Shown in pieces: positions 26,167 to 37,488 of a stretch of DNA of 50,495 nucleotides. Within the stretch, counting starts at the first letter, position 1. Every line of letters starts with the position of its first letter. The DNA is from Chitinophagales bacterium. Its GTDB lineage: Bacteria > Bacteroidota > Bacteroidia > Chitinophagales > JADIYW01. Location of the stretch: assembly GCA_020848475.1 (NCBI GenBank), contig JADKZZ010000039.1, forward strand, positions 1 through 50,495, in the 5' to 3' direction. The translations under genes were made by a program, and so were the position numbers. The notes beneath the pieces were generated by a model that worked only from the letters and a program-made list of their open reading frames with translations, searched no databases and had not been told where the DNA came from.

Positions 26167-26940
26167 TTATTTTAATCTGTCTTTCCAAAATGGATATCTT
26201 TCCTTGTGTTCTGTTAATGCTGTCGCTGATAATTTTACAATTTCTATGCCATTTTTTTCAATCATATCGCAGCATGTATTACCTGTAAAATCAAAAACGC
26301 AACTATGACCGTTGTGTGCATTTCCATACCCATCTTTTCCAATTCTATTAACACCTACAGTATAACATTGGTTTTCAATGGCACGTGCCCGTAATAATGT
26401 TTGCCAATGATAAATGCGCTTTGTTGGCCAACTTGCCACATATATTTGAATATCTGCCAGCTCATTGTTTTGACACCAAGCCGGAAACCGCAAATCGTAA
26501 CAAATAAAAGGCTGAATTTTCCACCCTTTGTATTCGTGCGTAACCTTTTGAGCACCAGCCTGTAAAAATTGATTCTCTTTTACCAATGAAAAAAGATAAT
26601 GCTTGTCATACGTAAATAATATTTCACCATCAACTACAAAAACAAATCTATTATACACTTTTTCAGATTCATGAATTAACAAACTGCCACAAATAGCACA
26701 ATTTTGTTGCTTAGATATTTCTTTCAAAAAGGAAATGCTTTCGCCATGCATATTTTCGGCTAAGCTGCTATCATCAACACAAAATGCAGTATTAAATAAT
26801 TCTGGAAGTACAATCATGTCAATCGGTTCTTTAATCGTCATAACTAATTGACGTATCCTATTTAAGTTGGCGACTTTATCCTTCCAAGCTAAATCTGTTT
26901 GCACTAATGCAATGCTTATTTCATTTTGTTGTTCGCTCAT
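26167..26940 (-). CDS. carbon-nitrogen hydrolase (nitrilase superfamily, omega-amidase-like)
   Basis: The 257-residue enzyme shows the nitrilase Glu-Lys-Cys triad in place: Glu47 in 'IVLPELFNTAF', Lys113 in 'TYDKHYLF' and Cys147 in 'FICYDLRFPAW'. The sequence around the cysteine and the length suit the YafV/Nit2 group, which deamidates alpha-ketoglutaramate and alpha-ketosuccinamate made by transaminases. The specific substrate is inferred from this resemblance only. It is the first gene of the leftward operon nitrilase - unknown - cyclophilin - cytochrome, and is divergent from the FadH-like gene with 96 bp between starts. Confidence 0.9.
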   Translation of the reverse strand: MSEQQNEISIALVQTDLAWKDKVANLNRIRQLVMTIKEPIDMIVLPELFNTAFCVDDSSLAENMHGESISFLKEISKQQNCAICGSLLIHESEKVYNRFVFVVDGEILFTYDKHYLFSLVKENQFLQAGAQKVTHEYKGWKIQPFICYDLRFPAWCQNNELADIQIYVASWPTKRIYHWQTLLRARAIENQCYTVGVNRIGKDGYGNAHNGHSCVFDFTGNTCCDMIEKNGIEIVKLSATALTEHKERYPFWKDRLK

Positions 26941-27000
26941 TTGTCATATAAATTACCTTTTGCTAAGTGCTTTTTTAATAAAAACCAATGCAAGCATTGA

Positions 27001-29067
<2,067 letters not shown>

Positions 29068-29090
29068 TTTGTTAATACATAACTATTGAT

Positions 29091-29497
29091 ATGAATATCG
29101 AAGCATTTAAGCAATCATTTTCAAAAGCAAATTTTATCAATGAATTAGGTTGTGAATTAATAGATATCGGAAATGGTACTTGCGAAATTCATTTGCCAAT
29201 ACAAGAAAAATTATGGCAACAAAATGGCTTTGTACACGCTGGCGTATTGGCTACACTGGCCGACCATGTTGCAGGTTGCGCTGCTTACACAGTAGCAAAA
29301 GCCAATACAAAAGTATTGACATCAGAATTTAAAATTAATTTGTTGCGACCAGCCGTAGGGCAAAAGCTAATAGCAAAAGGCAAAGTGCTAAGCCTGGAAT
29401 ATTAATCAGCGTATGCCAGTCTGAAGTATATGCAAGCAATGATGGAACAGAAAAATTGGTAGCTGTAGCTTTAGTAAGTATTACGAATGTAGAATAA
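29091..29497 (+). pseudogene. PaaI-type hotdog thioesterase with an apparent single-base deletion
   Basis: The track ORF stops after 104 residues at 29405, but the next frame continues the protein without a gap: from 29396, 'GILISVCQSEVYASNDGTEKLVAVALVSITNVE' to a stop at 29497, the usual end of PaaI-family acyl-CoA thioesterases. The first part holds the family core 'NGFVHAGVLATLADHVAGCAAYTV'. Adding one base near 29394-29399 restores a protein of about 135 residues, the normal size. It follows the FadH-like gene by 23 bp and would hydrolyse acyl-CoA or aryl-CoA thioesters. Whether it is broken or a sequencing error cannot be told here. Confidence 0.85.
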
Positions 29498-29586
29498 TAT
29501 GTTAACTCTATTGAAGAAAAACAGAATCTAAAAAAGAATACAAATTAAAAACAATCACACATCAAGTTATTCTCTTCATAAAAATC

Positions 29587-29618
29587 AAAATGGCTGTCCT
29601 TTTGAGACAGCCATTTTT
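29587..29618. terminator. bidirectional intrinsic terminator
   Basis: AAAATGGCTGTC-(7 nt)-GACAGCCATTTTT is a perfect 12-bp stem ending in T5 on the plus strand (A4 in front for the minus). It lies between the thioesterase and the convergent lipoprotein gene, whose stop is at 29638. Confidence 0.9.
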
Positions 29619-29637
29619 ACATAAGTCACCCAGTATT

Positions 29638-30498
29638 TTAATGTCTTAAATCTATCGTAAATGAACGACCATTATCTAATGTAACGGTAGCCTCATCATC
29701 GCACTCGCCAGTGCCAAAGTTGATGATGGCAAAACGTCTATTATCCGCTTGTCTTACTATTTTTAATTCGCCACTTACAAATTCATGGCAACTTACTTTA
29801 CGTATCAAAGCCGTCAAGGTATGTACTTGATAGGTAATGCCTCTTCTTGAAATATGCGTGCCTTCACCAATCACTCTAAAGATATCATCAGAAAAATCTA
29901 ATGGTGTGGAGGCACCTGCTAACCATTCGCGTCTTTTATGTACTGTGCTTTTATTACTGCTGCCATTTGGAAAGGTGACAATACGTTCAGCTTGTACATC
30001 AAAAACAAGATTGCCTTGCTCATTGGGTCCTAAATTTTTAATGGTTTTATCGATGTCAATTTTTTTGTCATTGACAAAGTAATTTTCAGAAACCACATGA
30101 ATCGCCGTGCCAGGTGCTCTATATGCACCAGTATATGTGATGATAATTTTTCCTTTACGCACTTTTCCGCCAGGTCCTGTGCATCCATCACCAAAATCGA
30201 TAGTGATAGATTTTGGAGAAGAAACAGTGTCTTTGGTAACTACAGCGCAGCCACCAAGAATATCGGCGTCGCTATTGTCATTAGGCGAGATGAGTCGTAG
30301 GTCGGAAACAGAGCCACTGCTTTCTGCTTGGTCGGCCATTAATTGCGTGTTGTCATCTTCAATTTCAGCAATGTTTAAACCTTGTGATGCTTCCGTTTCA
30401 TCATCGTTGGTCAAATCGCTTTTGTTACATGACGTGAGTCCGAATGTCAACACTAAAAAGATTGCTATTAGTCTTGACGTAATTAAGAATGTTTTCAT
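29638..30498 (-). CDS. predicted lipoprotein of unknown function
   Basis: The 286-residue protein begins with a lipoprotein signal (LIAIFLVLTFGLTSCNKSD), with the lipobox Cys at about 24. The next stretch is acidic and low complexity ('NDDETEAS'), which in Bacteroidota can act as a surface-export signal after the lipidated Cys. The rest is beta-rich: 'VTKDTVSSPKSITIDFGDGCTGPGGKVRKGKIIITYTGAYRAPG' is a conserved-looking segment with a 'DFGDGC' motif, and it ends with 'LTALIRKVSCHEFVSGELKIVRQADNRRFAIINFGTGECDDEATVTLDNGRSFTIDLRH'. It resembles uncharacterised Bacteroidota lipoproteins. It appears monocistronic with a terminator at its end. Confidence 0.8.
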   Translation of the reverse strand: MKTFLITSRLIAIFLVLTFGLTSCNKSDLTNDDETEASQGLNIAEIEDDNTQLMADQAESSGSVSDLRLISPNDNSDADILGGCAVVTKDTVSSPKSITIDFGDGCTGPGGKVRKGKIIITYTGAYRAPGTAIHVVSENYFVNDKKIDIDKTIKNLGPNEQGNLVFDVQAERIVTFPNGSSNKSTVHKRREWLAGASTPLDFSDDIFRVIGEGTHISRRGITYQVHTLTALIRKVSCHEFVSGELKIVRQADNRRFAIINFGTGECDDEATVTLDNGRSFTIDLRH

Positions 30499-30710
30499 GA
30501 TTATTTTGTTTTGGTTAGTAAATAGACTTACTCTGTTATAATAGGTTTAATGACGATATAATTTTTAACAAAAAAATGTAGCATAATGAAAAGTGAACGC
30601 CTACAACTTGAATTCACCATTCTTCAGTACATGTTTTTTGTCAGTCGAAATTCCCTTTTTTGATATAAATTTAAATTCGGAATTTTTCTAATCATAAAAT
30701 TAAAACCATT

Positions 30711-30935
30711 ATGAAAACAATTACCGTTTCTGTTCCTGATGAAAAAGTAGCTTCTTTGGAAGCATTTTTATATCAGTCAAATATTAAAATTATCAAAGAA
30801 AAAGAAGACTTGTTGGAATTGCGAATTCTTGAAATTGAAATGGAAGCAGCGGAGCCTGAAACACCAATAAATACAGCTGCTATCGAACAAGCCTTAGATG
30901 AAGAAATCTGGAAATTACATCGCTTTGGCGAATAA
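30711..30935 (+). CDS. small hypothetical protein, paralogue of the next gene
   Basis: This 74-residue acidic protein starts MKTITVSVPDEKVASLEAFLYQSNIKIIKEKEDLLEL and ends 'ALDEEIWKLHRFGE'. The first 20 residues resemble those of the gene at 31043 ('MKKITITVPDDKAEEVEQFI'), so the two are probably paralogues. A short beta strand followed by 'PDxK' and a helix, then 'KEKEDL', is the form of small Bacteroidota antitoxin-like proteins, but no toxin gene is adjacent. The ATG is preceded by an A-rich stretch. The function is unknown. Confidence 0.55.
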   Translation: MKTITVSVPDEKVASLEAFLYQSNIKIIKEKEDLLELRILEIEMEAAEPETPINTAAIEQALDEEIWKLHRFGE

Positions 30936-31042
30936 TTTTTAAGTATTTCACACGAATAAAATTATGCTTTTAATAGTGCATAAGGCAAATTGTATTAGTT
31001 GTATTGGAACTAAAATCTAAGTTTTTTGATTAATTTTATTCT

Positions 31043-31261
31043 ATGAAAAAAATCACGATAACGGTGCCTGATGATAAAGCAGAAGAAGTAGAGCAATTTA
31101 TCAAGCAATTTATACAACAACTCAACATTTCTATTTTGAAAGAAGATGAAAAATTGAAGGTGGAAGAGTGGCAACGCGATACTGTTGTAAAAGATGAAAC
31201 GAGTGATGCTTATATCAGTAGCGATGAAATAGAAAAAACATCATTTAGTAGAGAGAAATAA
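31043..31261 (+). CDS. small hypothetical protein, paralogue of the previous gene
   Basis: This is a 72-residue charged protein, 'MKKITITVPDDKAEEVEQFIKQFIQQLNISILKEDEKLKVEEW'. It shares the N-terminal 'MKxITxxVPDxKxxxxExF' pattern and the following 'I.I.KE.E.L' with the gene at 30711, 107 bp upstream on the same strand. After that the two diverge. No DNA-binding motif or toxin partner is visible. The two may be regulators or orphan antitoxins kept after losing their partners. Confidence 0.55.
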   Translation: MKKITITVPDDKAEEVEQFIKQFIQQLNISILKEDEKLKVEEWQRDTVVKDETSDAYISSDEIEKTSFSREK

Positions 31262-31316
31262 AAATCTAAATTTTGGGCAATCAATTTTTCGCGAAGCAAT
31301 ATTATAAATAGCGATT

Positions 31317-31739
31317 TTACAACATCGCCAAACTTTCTTCTTCCTTCTTACGCATCAGTGCAATATCGGCTTTCTTTTTATCTTTATAGCCACACAAATG
31401 TAGCACACCATGTGCGAGCACACGATGTAATTCATTTTCAAAACTCACCTTAAATTTTTTTGCATTTGCTTCTACACGTTCCAAGGAAATGAAAATATCG
31501 CTTTCAATTTTCCCTTTTATTTCCGCATTGTCAAACGTAATAATATCTGTATAAGTGTTGTGGTTTAAGTAGTCAATATTCATTTGTAATAATTCCTCAT
31601 CACTCATAAACACGACATTCAAATCTTGAATGTTAAATTGTTCATTTTTGGCAATTTGTTTGAGCCATGTTTTAATAACACTTGCTTTAAAAAATGCTGG
31701 TTTTTTTACGGTAGTATTAAAAAGGAAAGAAATCGCCAT
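31317..31739 (-). CDS. ybeY: endoribonuclease YbeY (rRNA maturation factor)
   Basis: YbeY is a metal-dependent endoribonuclease needed for 16S rRNA 3'-end maturation and ribosome quality control. The 140-residue product has 'LNVVFMSDEELLQMNIDYLNHNTYTDIITFDN' and 'IFISLERVEANAKKF' of the family and the metal site 'HRVLAHGVLHLCGYKDK'. The standard site is HGxxHLxGYDH with three His; here Asp stands where the third His is usually found, which I recall as normal for Bacteroidota. It lies 38 bp after the RsbW-like gene on the same strand and is probably cotranscribed with it and DUF4175. Confidence 0.93.
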   Translation of the reverse strand: MAISFLFNTTVKKPAFFKASVIKTWLKQIAKNEQFNIQDLNVVFMSDEELLQMNIDYLNHNTYTDIITFDNAEIKGKIESDIFISLERVEANAKKFKVSFENELHRVLAHGVLHLCGYKDKKKADIALMRKKEEESLAML

Positions 31740-31777
31740 TATTCTACTTTGCTAAATTTTATGGCAAAGATAATGCA

Positions 31778-32182
31778 TTATGATAAAATAAATTTCATTT
31801 CAACACAGCGTCCTTCGTCGAAAAACAGTACTTCGTCGGCTAATTTTCGCATTAAAAATACGCCACGGCCATCAGGTTGTTCTAAGTATTCAGGTGTGGT
31901 TGGGTCGGGCAGTCGGTCTGGATTAAATCCATTACCTTGGTCGCGAACGGAAAGCCTAAAAATAGATTCGCATTTTTGCGCTTCAATGGCAACAATCTTT
32001 TTTTCGTCCAAATTATTGCCATGCTCGATAGCATTTGTGACAGCTTCGACGGACGCCAATAGCATATTGCCATATTGCTGGTCATTAATATGATACTGCA
32101 CCCTCAATGTTTCAATCATTGATTCTACTTTTGCAATATTTTTTAAGTTTGAATTAATTTTTAAATGAATCACCTCTGTCAT
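31778..32182 (-). CDS. anti-sigma-factor-like ATP-binding protein (HATPase_c, RsbW-type)
   Basis: The 134-residue protein is a stand-alone GHKL ATPase domain. The N box reads 'ASVEAVTNAIEHGN', G1 is 'VRDQGNGF' and G2 'PDGRGVFLMRKLADEVLF', the order found in RsbW/SpoIIAB-type serine kinases that bind sigma factors or anti-anti-sigma proteins. No sigma factor or STAS partner is nearby. The track start (32263) is TTG and adds an unconserved segment; the ATG at 32182 gives MTEVIHLKINSNLKNIAKVESMIETL, a normal start. It lies between DUF4175 and ybeY, all leftward. Confidence 0.9.
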   Translation of the reverse strand: MTEVIHLKINSNLKNIAKVESMIETLRVQYHINDQQYGNMLLASVEAVTNAIEHGNNLDEKKIVAIEAQKCESIFRLSVRDQGNGFNPDRLPDPTTPEYLEQPDGRGVFLMRKLADEVLFFDEGRCVEMKFILS

Positions 32183-32295
32183 CAAAAATGTTTTTTTGCG
32201 TGAATAGTTTTTATGGTCGGTAGGTTTATGTCGCCAAGCGTCAGGAAATAGCTGTTCATGCAAACAGACAAATAATTATACGTAAGTTTAATCAA

Positions 32296-35200
32296 TTAGT
32301 TAACAAGTCGCAAGTATTTTTCTACTAAATTTTTGTAGAAAGGCTTTAAATTCGGCGGAACGGTCTGATACAATTCGAGTGCAGATTTTCGTTTTTGCAA
32401 ATAATCTTCCAAATTAGGCGGTAGTTTTCTAGGAATTTCAATCGCAGATTTTGATTGTCTTTTTTCATCTTCTTCTTGATTGCGTTGTGCTTTCTCAAGC
32501 TCTAACAGTCTGGTTTCTATCTCTTTATGTCTTTTTAATGATTCTGACGAAAGCTTTTTTGTTGCTAATTCGCGTTCGAGTTCATCCATTTTTTTTATCA
32601 TTTCATCAACGCCACCAATGCCATTTTCTCCTTTTTTCTGATTTTGGCTCATTTGTTCTTTCATTTGTCGCAAGGCTTCGCGAATGGCGGCTTGTTGCTG
32701 TACGGCATCGGCAAAATCTTTTCCCATTTTTTTAGGATCTTGCCCTTGTTTCATGCCTTCTTGCATTTTACCGAGCTGCTCGCCGAGTTTTTTTTGCATT
32801 TCGCTCATCGATGGTTTTTCGCCTTTGCCACCAGGTTTTTTGCAGGCACCGCTGCCAGGCTTCGATTGGTTCATTTGCATTTGCATGTTGTCGAGCGATT
32901 CGCTGAGCATTAAGGCCAAGTTATTGGTAGCAGTCATGGCCATTTGTTGTGCCACACTCGCCACTATTTTATTGCGCTCTTCCATATTGTCAATGGCTTT
33001 TTTGATTTCGCGGTTGAGCTTATACATTTCATCGGAAATAAATGACTGCAACTGAAACTGACGTTTGCCTAAAGCTTGCAAACTATCGCCGATGAGCTTG
33101 GCATCGTCGCGCAAGTCATATTGCTTTTGCATAATTTGCGTGTACTTTGGACTTTCCGTTTCCGTTTTTTTCAGCTCGTTCATGAGTTGCTCCTGCTCGA
33201 AGGAAAGTTTGACCAAATTTTCCAATAGCTGACGTATCATCTTAATATCTTCTGCGGCTTGATCTTGTTGCATTTTATCTAAGCCAGATTTCATTTTCTG
33301 CGCCATCTTTTGCATTTTTTGTGCCGCTGATTTTTGCGATTTGGCAGCTTTATCGTTTTGCTCTTGTTGCAATTCGTCACTGCTATTTTCCATATTTTCT
33401 TTTATGTCTTCGGCATCACCTTCGTTGTCTTTGGTGTCGAGTTTGTTGTCGTTTTCTTTGTTAAATTGTTCGAGTTGTTTGAGGTCTTCTTTGATGTTGT
33501 CCATTTTTTTATTTAACGATTCCTGTTTTTTTTGCAAATCGCTTTGTGCCTCTTTTTTGTCTTTTGTTTGTTGTGCTAATTGTTCTTGTTCTTTCGCCAA
33601 TGCGTTGAGTTTGTCAATGGTTTCTTGTGCTTTTTGCTCTAATTGTAGCTGCTTAAAAAGCTTCTCCATTTTATCGAGCTCTGATTTTAAATCTTTGTTT
33701 GATAATTCCATTTTATCTAAATTCTCAAACGTATTTTTTTGCTCCATTTTTTGCAAAATGTCTTCGATTTGTTTCATCAAATCTTTCATTTCATCGCTGA
33801 GCATATCTTTTAGCATTTCCTGAAGCTTTTCTTGTTTTTGCAAGATGTCTTCATCAGGCTTTTTGAACTCGTCTTGGTTTTTTAAATTTTCGTCGTATTT
33901 ATCTTTTATCGCTTCCAGTTCTTTTGTTAATTCTTGATGTTTTTTTTGAATCTCTTCTAACTGTTTTTTGTCTTCCCATGAAAGTGATTTCTTGCTCAAT
34001 ATTTTCTCTTTCATTTCTTTTATTTGCGCTGCTAATTTGGCAGCACTTTTTGTGGCAGCGCTTAAGTTGTCTTTTATATCTTCGCTGTTCTGATATTCCT
34101 GCTTTTCGAGCTCATTAATTGTCGGCTTGTCGTACACAAAAAGTTGTGACTTGGTTGACTTAGGTCCTGTGACAGCATCATTGTCAAAAACCTCAAAATA
34201 ATAGTCCATTTTTTCGCCGTTGTTTAACTGATATTTTGCAAAATCAATTTGAAAATTGAAATCGGAAATGGATTTATTCGCTAATGGAAGTTGTTGTTTT
34301 TTGGAGATGATTAATTTTCCATTTTCATCTTTTATAGTATAATGAAATTCCAAACGAGATATACCATAATCATCGGCGACAGCACCTAAGAAAATGGCGA
34401 AATCTTTTTGAGTAGAATCCTGTATTTTTTCTACGCTGATGCTTGGAAAATTATCAGGAGTGGCAGCAATGGTGAAGGAAACCGAATCTCCATTTTCTAT
34501 TTCATGATTAGCCACATACACCGTATAACGTGTATCTCTTGTTATTTTTTTAGAAAAAGTGAATTGATTATTATTGTTTTTTACTGCATGATACAGTTTA
34601 CCATCAAATGCAATTTTTACATTATCTGTGCCTGACGTTTCAAAATTCCAATTCACAGAAGTGCCAACAGGTACAAGCAAATCGCCTGTGTTTTTAATGG
34701 TTTCGTCCTTTTTATTGATGTATGATGGATAATGCAGTTGTGTAGTAAAATTAGCGATAACAGGTTTTTTTAGTACGCGAATGTGATGTTCATCGCTGTT
34801 AAATTCTCCAGCAGAAAAATAAAACTGCATATCTTTTTGCAAGTTTGTAAAGCGATAGGAAAATAGATCGGTAGCTTTTTTTTCCATTTTGTAATTCTTG
34901 CCATCTTCATTGATGTACACTTCGTTGGGCACGGTTTTTCCTTTTATTTGCACATGTATTTCGATGTCATCATATTGCAACATTTTCATTTTTTTATTTT
35001 GCAACACAAATTCAAAAGGTGCTTTTTTAGCAAATCTTGTATTCGGATTTAATAGACGCGTATTGCTTTCTGTTAATATATTTGGTGCGGCAACGAGCAA
35101 AAACAATAGAATAAACAAAGGTGGTACTACATATTTTAAGTATTTTTTATTTTCATTTAAATTAACGGCATTTGAAAAAGGCACCAGCTTTATAGTTTCC

Positions 35201-35604
35201 AATTTTTGTTGAATACTGGCTTCAATTAATTCTTTATTATAAGCATTTTGTGATTGATGCTTCAGTTGTAGAATATTCAACAATTTATCTTTTACATCAG
35301 CAAAATGATTTCCGATAATGCTTGCTGCTTGCTCATGTGAAATCTGCTGACCGAGTTTTAAGTAGTGTATTAATGGTTTTAATATTAATGTACCAAAAGC
35401 AAATATTGTAATTCCGATAAATCCAAAAAGTAGAGATTTTCTTATTGTAGACGAAAGATATAGCTGGTACTCAAACAGTGAAATAAATAAATAAAAACCA
35501 AGCAATATTCCTGCGAACAAAAGTGCACCACGAAGCAATTTATTCAGATAAAATTTTCTGATAAATGCGTCTAATTTTTCGACGAGTAATTCGTAGTTAT
35601 TCAT
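32296..35604 (-). CDS. large DUF4175 family membrane protein with long coiled coil
   Basis: This 1102-residue protein has N-terminal transmembrane segments (about 23-45, 54-77 and 158-175: 'LLRGALLFAGILLGFYLFISLF', 'LLFGFIGITIFAFGTLIL', 'YVVPPLFILLFLLVAAPNIL'). An extracytoplasmic beta-rich region follows to about 500, and then a very long Gln/Lys/Glu-rich helical part (about 510-1000) with many 'KMEQK', 'LKDMLSDEM' and 'MQKMAQKMK' heptad-like runs. The C-terminus is 'PPNLKPFYKNLVEKYLRLVN'. This is the DUF4175 arrangement, known only as a conserved Bacteroidota cell-envelope family. It is first in a leftward run followed by the RsbW-like gene and ybeY. Shadow ORFs in other frames come from the AT-rich heptads. 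Confidence 0.88.
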   Translation of the reverse strand: MNNYELLVEKLDAFIRKFYLNKLLRGALLFAGILLGFYLFISLFEYQLYLSSTIRKSLLFGFIGITIFAFGTLILKPLIHYLKLGQQISHEQAASIIGNHFADVKDKLLNILQLKHQSQNAYNKELIEASIQQKLETIKLVPFSNAVNLNENKKYLKYVVPPLFILLFLLVAAPNILTESNTRLLNPNTRFAKKAPFEFVLQNKKMKMLQYDDIEIHVQIKGKTVPNEVYINEDGKNYKMEKKATDLFSYRFTNLQKDMQFYFSAGEFNSDEHHIRVLKKPVIANFTTQLHYPSYINKKDETIKNTGDLLVPVGTSVNWNFETSGTDNVKIAFDGKLYHAVKNNNNQFTFSKKITRDTRYTVYVANHEIENGDSVSFTIAATPDNFPSISVEKIQDSTQKDFAIFLGAVADDYGISRLEFHYTIKDENGKLIISKKQQLPLANKSISDFNFQIDFAKYQLNNGEKMDYYFEVFDNDAVTGPKSTKSQLFVYDKPTINELEKQEYQNSEDIKDNLSAATKSAAKLAAQIKEMKEKILSKKSLSWEDKKQLEEIQKKHQELTKELEAIKDKYDENLKNQDEFKKPDEDILQKQEKLQEMLKDMLSDEMKDLMKQIEDILQKMEQKNTFENLDKMELSNKDLKSELDKMEKLFKQLQLEQKAQETIDKLNALAKEQEQLAQQTKDKKEAQSDLQKKQESLNKKMDNIKEDLKQLEQFNKENDNKLDTKDNEGDAEDIKENMENSSDELQQEQNDKAAKSQKSAAQKMQKMAQKMKSGLDKMQQDQAAEDIKMIRQLLENLVKLSFEQEQLMNELKKTETESPKYTQIMQKQYDLRDDAKLIGDSLQALGKRQFQLQSFISDEMYKLNREIKKAIDNMEERNKIVASVAQQMAMTATNNLALMLSESLDNMQMQMNQSKPGSGACKKPGGKGEKPSMSEMQKKLGEQLGKMQEGMKQGQDPKKMGKDFADAVQQQAAIREALRQMKEQMSQNQKKGENGIGGVDEMIKKMDELERELATKKLSSESLKRHKEIETRLLELEKAQRNQEEDEKRQSKSAIEIPRKLPPNLEDYLQKRKSALELYQTVPPNLKPFYKNLVEKYLRLVN

Positions 35605-35676
35605 CCTTGTTAAATATAGAAAAATGTTGTGCGCAACGCACGCATAAAATTGTTATTTTATTCTAATAATGTTTTA

Positions 35677-37407
35677 TTATTTTCCTTTCATTGGCACAAA
35701 ATAGACTTCGCGGAAATCGCGCTGTTCAGAAGCATTCTGCGGACAGTTGCGCACGTTTGCTTGTAATAATCGAAAATCGATATCGTAATAAATAGGCAAC
35801 ACCACGGCATCATCTATTACTTGCTGGTCGGCTTTCGCATATAATATATTTCGCTTTGCCTCGTCAGTAGTAGCCAATGCTTCATCGAATACCTTGTCGA
35901 AATTTTTATTTTTATAACGGAAAGAGTTGATATATGTTTTTACGTTGATGTCATCTGGCACATATTTACTATGAAATAAATTCAGAAAACTTTCCGCATC
36001 AGGATAATCGGCGACCCAACCTAAACGATAAAAATCTATTTTCGCTGTTTCTACGGCTTCCGTATGCTGTGCCCAAGGTACAATCAATAAATCGATTTCG
36101 ATATTCAAAGTTTCTTCTAACATTTTTTTCAAAGCCTCTGCTACTTGTGAGTTGCGCGAACCGCCAGAATTTAATTCTAATGTTACCTTTGGAAAGCCTT
36201 TGCCTTTTGGAAATCCAGCTTTTGCCATATATTCTTGTGCTTTCGCAGCATCATACGTATAACCTTTTACTAACTTAGAATCGAAGGTGCCAGTACCTGG
36301 CGGCACAGTGCCGTAAATAGCAGGAAATCCAGTACCTTTTAATGTGAAGTCGCACACTTTCTGACGGTCGATTGCATAGCAAAATGCCTTGCGCACATTG
36401 ATGTTATTAAATATTTTTCCTTGATGCTGAAAGCCATAATATTGCAATGCAATTTGTGGTTTATATTGTAAAATAAAATTTTTATAAGCTGGTTTTAAAT
36501 TCTTTTTATAATCTACTATTTCATCGATCATTTCCAATGGAAAACGATATACTAAATCGCTATTTCCTTTGGAAAATTCCATCAATTCATTTTTCTTTTC
36601 TTTGATGTAAGAAATGCGTAATGCATCTAAATAGGGCAATTGATTGCCGAATTCGTCTTTTTTCCAATAATGCGGATTGCGCGCCAAGAAAGTAACCTGA
36701 TTGTCTTTATTAATTTTTAGATAAAATGGACCTGTGCCAACAGGATGCATGCGAATTTCATTGCCATATTTCTCTACTGCTTCATGTGGATATATTTTTC
36801 CAAAAATTAAAGCTAAACGTGCCAAGAAAACAGCATACGAACGCTCTAATTCTATTTGAATAGTGTAATCATCTATTACTTTTATGCCACTTACACCCTC
36901 TTTAGGAATGATTTTTTTTGCCGTTAAAGAATCATATTCGTTAGCACCTTTTACTACATCTTTAAAAATCCAAAAACCTTGGTTGTCCGCTGGATTGTGA
37001 AAGCAAATTCTATCGAAGCAATATTTTACATCTTGTGCTTTCATTTCCCTACCTTTCCCATCAGCAAAGCACTTATCATCGTGGAAACGTACGCCTTTTC
37101 GCAAATAAAAAGTATATTTTGTAGCTGTTTCATCTATTTCCCAGCGCTCTGCTAATTGAGGAATAACAGCAAGCGTGCTGTCGTCAAAAGTAACTAAGCC
37201 ATCAAAAAGTTGCTCACCAATTCTATGTGCCACTACTTCGGTCACATTTAAGGGATACAATGTTTTAAAATACTCTTCTTCATTGGTGCGAAAAGTGCCA
37301 CCGTAATATCTGCCACCTTTTGCAGGACGCAATTTAAATTCGCGTTTTTGTTCTCCAATGCAGGAAAAAAGAAATAAACAGATAAAAGCGTAAAGAAGGT
37401 GCTTCAT
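35677..37407 (-). CDS. ABC transporter substrate-binding lipoprotein, family 5 (oligopeptide/dipeptide type)
   Basis: The 576-residue protein begins with a lipoprotein signal 'MKHLLYAFICLFLFSCIGEQKREF' with the lipobox Cys at 16. It has the family 5 pattern: 'GGRYYGGTFRTNEEEYFKTLYPLNVTEVVAHRIGEQLFDGLVTFDDSTLAVIPQLAERWEIDETATKYTFYLRKGVRFHDDKCF' and 'YAIDRQKVCDFTLKGTGFPAIYGTVPPG', and ends near 'DDAVVLPIYYDIDFRLLQANVRN'. It would bind peptides or similar solutes in the periplasm. No permease or ATPase gene is adjacent, so the transporter partner is elsewhere. The gene appears to be alone, 73 bp upstream of DUF4175. Confidence 0.9.
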   Translation of the reverse strand: MKHLLYAFICLFLFSCIGEQKREFKLRPAKGGRYYGGTFRTNEEEYFKTLYPLNVTEVVAHRIGEQLFDGLVTFDDSTLAVIPQLAERWEIDETATKYTFYLRKGVRFHDDKCFADGKGREMKAQDVKYCFDRICFHNPADNQGFWIFKDVVKGANEYDSLTAKKIIPKEGVSGIKVIDDYTIQIELERSYAVFLARLALIFGKIYPHEAVEKYGNEIRMHPVGTGPFYLKINKDNQVTFLARNPHYWKKDEFGNQLPYLDALRISYIKEKKNELMEFSKGNSDLVYRFPLEMIDEIVDYKKNLKPAYKNFILQYKPQIALQYYGFQHQGKIFNNINVRKAFCYAIDRQKVCDFTLKGTGFPAIYGTVPPGTGTFDSKLVKGYTYDAAKAQEYMAKAGFPKGKGFPKVTLELNSGGSRNSQVAEALKKMLEETLNIEIDLLIVPWAQHTEAVETAKIDFYRLGWVADYPDAESFLNLFHSKYVPDDINVKTYINSFRYKNKNFDKVFDEALATTDEAKRNILYAKADQQVIDDAVVLPIYYDIDFRLLQANVRNCPQNASEQRDFREVYFVPMKGK

Positions 37408-37488
37408 GAAAATAAATTATGGCTAAAAATACGAATATTTAATGGAAGAAATAATTTTCAAAACACAATAAAACCATATAAATTGAGT

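Noticed and set aside
30107-30541. 144-aa plus-strand ORF
   Set aside because: It is opposite the lipoprotein gene with signal peptide and lipobox; a shadow.
33341-33823. 160-aa plus-strand ORF rich in Ser, Phe and Cys
   Set aside because: It is antisense to the coiled-coil heptads of DUF4175; the apparent hydrophobicity is the complement of Lys/Gln codons.
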